Shown one piece after another: positions 20,933 through 22,953 of a DNA stretch of 22,953 bases. This DNA comes from a virus. The stretch spans positions 1 to 22,953 of IMG/VR virus record IMGVR_UViG_3300045119_000529, one strand, 5' to 3'. The position numbers and the translations under genes were made by a program. Numbering within the stretch: position 1 is the first letter of the stretch; each line of letters starts with the position of its first letter. Under the pieces are notes generated by a model. It was not told the DNA's origin, did no database searches, and saw only the letters and a program-made list of their open reading frames with translations.

Positions 20933-21282
20933 AGAAGTCGTCAGTCACCGAGCAACTCGTGTTTCAGTGCCGGATCGCTCAGTTGCCGGCGCCCGTGCTT
21001 GAACACAGGTTCCACCAGACGCGGAAGTGGCGGTTTGACGTGGCGTTCCTCGCGGCCAAGGTCGCGCTCGAGATCAACGGCGGGGCCTTCATCCCAGGCG
21101 GTGGCCGTCACACGCGCGGGGCCGGGTTCCGCGCGGACTGCGATGATTTCTACCGCCGCGGCAGCACGTTCGGCAGCAGCACGAAGTGCGACAGCAGCCA
21201 GAGCACGAGCACGACGAGCGCGAGCACCTGGAGCGTCGTCGCCCAGCCGCTCGGCATGGGGATCTTGGTCGTGATGATGTAA
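20929..21282 (+). CDS. Vsr/DUF559-like endonuclease, C-terminally truncated
   Basis: The 117-residue ORF starts GTG 20929. Residues 1-75 resemble small phage nucleases of the very-short-patch/DUF559 type: 'EHRFHQTRKWRFDVAFLAAK' (acidic D37), 'VALEINGGAFIPGGGRHTRG' (acidic E48) and 'AGFRADCDDFY'. Intact members continue with a helix and 'GW.VLR.t' strands. Here the sequence turns at residue 75 into Ser/Thr-rich nonsense ('STFGSSTKCDSSQSTSTTSA') that is merely the antisense of the convergent membrane-protein gene (stop at 21150). So about the last third of the fold is missing and activity is doubtful. It is the last gene of the plus-strand operon. Confidence 0.65.
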   Translation: MKKSSVTEQLVFQCRIAQLPAPVLEHRFHQTRKWRFDVAFLAAKVALEINGGAFIPGGGRHTRGAGFRADCDDFYRRGSTFGSSTKCDSSQSTSTTSASTWSVVAQPLGMGILVVMM

Positions 21283-21332
21283 ATCAGAAATCCGATCAGC
21301 GCGACGACGAGCACGAGGATCAGGAGATCCAT
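21150..21332 (-). CDS. Small two-helix membrane protein (Thivi_2564-like; holin candidate)
   Basis: A 60-residue protein with ATG 21332 (TGATG overlap). Two hydrophobic helices, residues 2-22 ('DLLILVLVVALIGFLIYIIT') and 32-53 ('TTLQVLALVVLVLWLLSHFV'), are joined by 'TKIPMPSGWA'. The pattern helix-'IPM'-helix-'LWLLS' matches what I know as the Thivi_2564 family of small membrane proteins, found in phages and bacteria, function unknown. In a phage with no recognised holin it is a candidate, but that is inference from size and topology. Its 3' end meets the truncated nuclease gene head-on. Confidence 0.8.
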   Translation of the reverse strand: MDLLILVLVVALIGFLIYIITTKIPMPSGWATTLQVLALVVLVLWLLSHFVLLPNVLPRR

Positions 21333-21634
21333 CACACCCCTCCTTCTGCCAGGTTCGACGGCCCGAAGCGCTCGGCAAACTCCTCGGCCGAGATCACCTC
21401 GATCGGCTTCCCAGTGTAGCGGCTGGAGATGACCCAGTCGGTCAGCTCCACGACGACCCAGCCCGTCTCGAGCGCGACGCGCGGAAGCCCGTCGACGAAC
21501 ATCGGCGGATCGCCAAAGTCCGTGGTCGCGCCGATCGGGAGCGGTTGGCCGATGACGTACTGCTCGGCGTACACCTTGAGCGGCTTTTCGTTCTGCTGCT
21601 TCTGATTGCCTTGGGGCGGGAAGGGGGCAGCCAT
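21332..21634 (-). CDS. Hypothetical protein after the tail fibre-like gene
   Basis: A 100-residue protein with ATG 21634 in a TAATG overlap with the preceding stop. It begins with a Gln/Asn-rich stretch ('PPQGNQKQQNEKPLKVYAEQ') then 'YVIGQPLPIGATTDFGDPPM', 'PRVALETGWVVVELTDWVIS' and 'ISAEEFAERFGPSNLAEG'. It is soluble with mixed strands; phages often carry a small protein like this beside tail fibre genes ('vk..q.y..G.plP.ga'), with no known function. It is coupled to the membrane-protein gene. Confidence 0.72.
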   Translation of the reverse strand: MAAPFPPQGNQKQQNEKPLKVYAEQYVIGQPLPIGATTDFGDPPMFVDGLPRVALETGWVVVELTDWVISSRYTGKPIEVISAEEFAERFGPSNLAEGGV

Positions 21635-22083
21635 TATTTGAGGTACATCCCATGGACGATGACCAGCTGCCCGCTCAGTTCCTGATTGGTCCGGTTCGCG
21701 CCGGTGACGGCGTTCAGGAGCTGGCAGGTGCCGGTGGCGGAATCTGGCATCCAGAACCGATGCTGCATCGAGCCGTAACTTTGCACGAGACCGCCATCGA
21801 TCCCATTCGCTTGCGGAATCGGCAGCGTGAAGATCGCCCCCGTGGCATCAGCGGTGGCCGGCCAGCTGAGGCGGATGCTGAGAAAGACGAGTCTCCCGCT
21901 GACGATATAAAAGCCTGTGCCGAGCGTGCCCACGGCCGGCCCGGTCGCCGTCCAGTTGAGCAGGGGCCCTTGGACGATGGCGTCGATCTGGTTGTAGAGC
22001 TCCTGCTTCCAGGCGTTGTTGAAGATCGTCCCGGTCGTGCCGGAGCCGTCATCGTCGATCATCGGCGTGCGAGTAATCGCCAT
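21634..22083 (-). CDS. Short tail fibre / tail tip-like protein
   Basis: A 149-residue protein with AAGGA 9 bases before ATG 22083. 'MIDDDGSGTTGTIFNNAWKQ' and 'ELYNQIDAIVQGPLLNW' are the typical opening of small phage tail fibre-like proteins ('DDgsg.tGT..n.a....l...ID'); the rest is beta-rich with aromatic residues ('GFYIVSGRLVFLSIRLSW', 'MQHRFWMPDSATGTCQLL'). Probably a trimeric, surface-exposed tip or receptor-binding component. Family given from pattern only. It follows the hub-like gene and lies before the accessory and membrane proteins. Confidence 0.75.
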   Translation of the reverse strand: MAITRTPMIDDDGSGTTGTIFNNAWKQELYNQIDAIVQGPLLNWTATGPAVGTLGTGFYIVSGRLVFLSIRLSWPATADATGAIFTLPIPQANGIDGGLVQSYGSMQHRFWMPDSATGTCQLLNAVTGANRTNQELSGQLVIVHGMYLK

Positions 22084-22095
22084 CGGTGCATCCTT

Positions 22096-22953
22096 CTACG
22101 ATTGGTCGGTCAGCACGAGATCGAGAAACGTCGTCGGTTTCACGTCGCCGGCGACACAGCGGCGCCGGGGCGGCTGCGTGCGCAGCGGGAAGGACAGATC
22201 GACGCGCGTGATCGTGAGCGTCATCGTCACGGGATCGATCACCGAGGTCCCGGTGAGCGCGATCACCTGGTGGCGGCCGGGCTGTGCGTTGAGATCGTCG
22301 GTCTCCCATTCGGCGGTCACGAGCGGCTCGCTGAAGGCGTCGAGATCGGCGTTCGCGCGGGCGATGGCGCCGCCGTAGCTGTAGCGGCCATCCTGGACGA
22401 AGCCCTCGATCGGCGGCCAGCCGTCGAGCGGCCGAGCAGCTTTCTGGAGCGTGACGACCGGCGTATCGGTCGGCTGCGCGCGGACCGCGGGATCTCCGGG
22501 CGTGACCAGCCCATCGTTCTGGTTCCAGCTGAATCCAGCCGGCTCGAAGGCCATCACGCCATCGAGAAATTCGACGGCCTCATCCACCGGGATCTCGGCG
22601 GTGAACACGCCATACGGCGCGCTCGACGCGGGCAGGTACAAGATCCAGACGCCACTCGTAATGGGGTGGGCTTCAATCCGGTCGTAGCGGGACACCTGCC
22701 CCGCCACACGAATCCAGCCCTCCGAGGGCAGATTGACGGCCGTCACATAGAGCACGCCGTTGCCCGGGGAATACGACGACCAGGTACGCCCTTGCGTCGG
22801 ATTCGCGGCGCTCGGCGAGGCCACGATCGCATTGTTGACGAACATCCATTGACTGCCGATCCGCGCCGGAAAGCGGCCCGGCAGCCCGGCGACCGGGAAG
22901 ATCGTCGCGTCGTTCACCGGCACGCCGAGCGCGCGGCTCTGCGTCGCATCGGG
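22096..22953 (-). CDS. Tail hub protein, C-terminal part (start beyond right edge)
   Basis: The frame is open to the right edge, giving 285 residues ending TAG at 22098-22096. A GTG at 22923 could be used, but the frame upstream of it also reads as protein ('PDATQSRALG'), so the true start is probably outside the window. 'VPVNDATIFPVAGLPGRFPA' and 'RIGSQWMFVNNAI' look like the mid-protein part of hub proteins; the C-terminal 'GRYSYGGAIARANADLDAFS', 'EPLVTAEWETDDLNAQPGRH' and 'TLTITRVDLSFPLRTQPPRR' fit their ending ('A..ra.aeL..f..pi.t.....D....pG....v'). It is likely the second half of the gene cut at 1-785. Structural role at the tail tip. Confidence 0.75.
   Translation of the reverse strand, partial: PDATQSRALGVPVNDATIFPVAGLPGRFPARIGSQWMFVNNAIVASPSAANPTQGRTWSSYSPGNGVLYVTAVNLPSEGWIRVAGQVSRYDRIEAHPITSGVWILYLPASSAPYGVFTAEIPVDEAVEFLDGVMAFEPAGFSWNQNDGLVTPGDPAVRAQPTDTPVVTLQKAARPLDGWPPIEGFVQDGRYSYGGAIARANADLDAFSEPLVTAEWETDDLNAQPGRHQVIALTGTSVIDPVTMTLTITRVDLSFPLRTQPPRRRCVAGDVKPTTFLDLVLTDQS

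Overview
This window is a piece of a tailed double-stranded DNA bacteriophage (siphovirus type, HK97-like head), probably temperate or derived from a temperate phage. It contains no cellular housekeeping genes, rRNA or tRNA that I can see. The DNA is strongly GC-rich by eye and genes are packed with 1-nt or 4-nt stop/start overlaps (TGATG, ATGA, GTGA). The host is not identifiable directly. A phage-borne protein with a PEP-CTERM sorting tail suggests a GC-rich Gram-negative host that has exosortase; that is an inference.

Layout. Almost everything between 19,059 and 1 lies on the minus strand and reads leftwards like one long operon. From a promoter/operator at about 19,077-19,105 the order is: XRE regulator, excisionase-like HTH, replication initiator-like protein with repeats inside its gene (candidate origin), zinc-ribbon protein, Bet/RecT annealing protein, lipoprotein, a run of small Cys-rich or membrane proteins, an HNH endonuclease, more small early proteins, and a PEP-CTERM surface protein. 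Then come a second HNH, a small-terminase candidate, a multi-zinc-knuckle protein, TerL, a ribbon-helix-helix protein, a fused prohead protease-major capsid protein, portal, head-tail connector, head closure, gp10-like completion protein, major tail protein, two small proteins, a tail chaperone pair expressed by -1 frameshifting on an A8 run, the tape measure, and the N-terminal half of a tail hub protein cut by the left edge.

The right end (22,953-21,150, minus strand) holds the C-terminal half of a hub-type tail protein, a short tail fibre-like protein, a small hypothetical protein and a two-helix membrane protein. The left-edge and right-edge partial genes look like the two halves of one hub gene. 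The window may therefore be a nearly complete, circularly permuted phage genome opened inside that gene.

A short plus-strand operon (19,128 to about 21,150) diverges from the early promoter and converges on the late operon. It begins with a second XRE-like ORF that runs straight into a DNA methyltransferase remnant lacking its N-terminal catalytic motif and carrying a 1-nt frameshift. Four small Cys-containing proteins follow. The operon ends in a Vsr/DUF559-like nuclease cut off where it meets the convergent membrane-protein gene. Both ends of this block look like recombination scars.

No endolysin, integrase or recombination exonuclease was recognised. The points most worth following up are the phage-encoded PEP-CTERM protein, the density of small zinc-binding proteins (including a paralogous pair on opposite strands), the protease-capsid fusion with a well-placed internal start, and the damaged methyltransferase and nuclease genes flanking the plus-strand block.
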